64,000 nucleotides of DNA from Streptomyces sp. RB17. Lineage in GTDB: Bacteria > Actinomycetota > Actinomycetes > Streptomycetales > Streptomycetaceae. Of this stretch, positions 63,354-64,000 are shown piece after piece (position 1 is the stretch's first letter; each line of letters begins with the position of its first letter). The translations under genes and the position numbers were made by a program. The notes beneath the pieces are model-generated. The model ran no database searches, was not told the origin of the DNA, and saw only the letters and a program-made list of their open reading frames with translations. Where the stretch lies: assembly GCF_009604455.1 (NCBI RefSeq), contig NZ_WEGL01000004.1:496001-560000 (forward strand). The letters run 5' to 3'.

Positions 63354-64000
63354 CGGCAACACCAGCCCCCAAGCCCCCTCCGCCACCCGCCACGTCCGCC
63401 TCCGTACCGGGCCCGACACCCCCGCGTCCGCCCGGTACCGGAAATCCGCGCCGGCCACCGAAATCGTGCGGCCGGACACCCGTACCGGCGTCGCCTCCGC
63501 GCCCACCGACAGGGGCCGCACCTCCACCCGCGCCAACCCGCCCGGGCCCGGTGTGACCGACACGGCCTCCACGGGCTGACCCAGGTCGACCACCGTCTCC
63601 CCGTCGACCTCGACCCGGAGCCGGGAGGGGCCCGGTGCCGGTATGGCGGGGAGCCGGGGCGGGCGGGGGGCGAGGGTGCGGACCAGGGAGCGGTACCAGG
63701 GCCGGCCCGAGGACACGGTCACCGGCTCGGCGGCGGAAGCCGCCCGCACCGGCTCCGGTGGAATGCCCAGCCCGCTCAGCACGACCCCGTCGCTGTCGTC
63801 GACCAGCAGGTCCAGCCGCCGCTCGGCCCCGTCCAGCACGGCCCGCGCCGCCGCGACCGCGCCACCGGGCACACCCAGCGCCTCGGCAAGCCGCGTGTCA
63901 CCCACCGGGACCACCGACAGCGCACACCCGGCCAGCTCCCGCGCCCGGTGCAGCAGGGTCACCGCACGCACCAGAGCGTGACCGTCGCCCACCACGACCG
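63345..64000 (-). CDS. Diacylglycerol/lipid kinase-like protein (partial, 5' end outside window)
   Basis: At least 217 aa are visible, and the frame remains open to the window edge. VVGDGHALVRAVTLLHR and ALSVVPVGDTRLAEALGVPG correspond to the GGDGT and P-GT(G)N-fA loops of the DAGK catalytic domain, both degenerate. The rest (LRVEVDGETVVDLGQPVEAV, RVSGRTISVAGADFRYRADA) resembles the beta-rich second domain. Lipid-kinase activity is doubtful with these loops. The stop overlaps the Uma2 gene by 9 bp tail-to-tail. Confidence 0.65.
   Translation of the reverse strand, partial: VVVGDGHALVRAVTLLHRARELAGCALSVVPVGDTRLAEALGVPGGAVAAARAVLDGAERRLDLLVDDSDGVVLSGLGIPPEPVRAASAAEPVTVSSGRPWYRSLVRTLAPRPPRLPAIPAPGPSRLRVEVDGETVVDLGQPVEAVSVTPGPGGLARVEVRPLSVGAEATPVRVSGRTISVAGADFRYRADAGVSGPVRRRTWRVAEGAWGLVLPSA

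Overview
The window is a high-GC actinobacterial chromosome segment, almost certainly Streptomyces. Codons are strongly G/C at the third position, GTG starts are common, and the dnaK-grpE-dnaJ-hspR operon carries HspR-type HAIR boxes, with a HAIR-controlled clpB nearby. The order dcd ... dnaK operon ... clpB ... aminotransferase ... pyrE-fba ... kynA-kynU matches the central Streptomyces core as I remember it. No rRNA, tRNA or CRISPR array was seen.

Layout. 1-4.1 kb: dcd, a phosphoribosyltransferase, a small secreted protein and a large LuxR-type ATPase regulator. 4.5-11.6 kb: mostly cell-envelope or secreted proteins, including two convergent Asn-tract proteins, a Yip1-like membrane protein, an intact FG-GAP repeat protein beside a frameshifted FG-GAP pseudogene, and a His/Asp-rich protein with an LAXTG-type sorting signal. 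11.7-17.1 kb: an ECF41-type sigma factor with its likely target epimerase-like gene, a large membrane Fe-S oxidoreductase and a MraY/WecA-like membrane protein. 17.1-21.4 kb: the DnaK chaperone operon. 21.6-26.9 kb: an orphan sugar-binding lipoprotein, then three paralogous LuxR-type regulators, a scrambled fragment of a fourth, and a coupled pair encoding a small secreted peptide (two DSVWS motifs) and a Rieske-like protein without its cluster ligands. 27-33.7 kb: a PPOX-type flavoprotein, clpB, a YbjN protein, a mannosyltransferase-like membrane protein and an aminotransferase.

33.75-37.1 kb is a less GC-biased insert. It holds a degenerate tyrosine integrase with an in-frame TAG, a STAS-domain protein, a small secreted protein and a small membrane protein. 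An 18-bp near-identical direct repeat flanks it and may be the remains of att sites. 37.2-45.3 kb: a His/Cys-tailed membrane protein, a tandem-repeat spacer, DUF2617, a membrane spermidine-synthase-like protein, a CoxG-like protein, aldose epimerase, pyrE, fba and an MFS exporter. 45.5-49.2 kb: DUF3151, then kynA, kynU and a probable kynurenine formamidase, giving tryptophan to anthranilate. 49.4-56.6 kb: a head-to-tail run of a DUF1023 hydrolase with an in-frame repeat N-terminus, an acyltransferase-3 protein and two tandem NarL-type two-component systems. 56.7-64 kb: a P450, an ABC-2 exporter divergent from a GbsR/MarR regulator with a palindromic operator between them, an APC permease, a Uma2-like protein and the end of a diacylglycerol-kinase-like gene.

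The best candidates for something undescribed are the LuxR-array / secreted peptide / cluster-less Rieske cassette at 23-27 kb, which includes an 89% inverted repeat around one regulator, and the convergent Asn-tract protein pair at 4.5-5.8 kb. Functions come from motifs read by eye. No database search was run.
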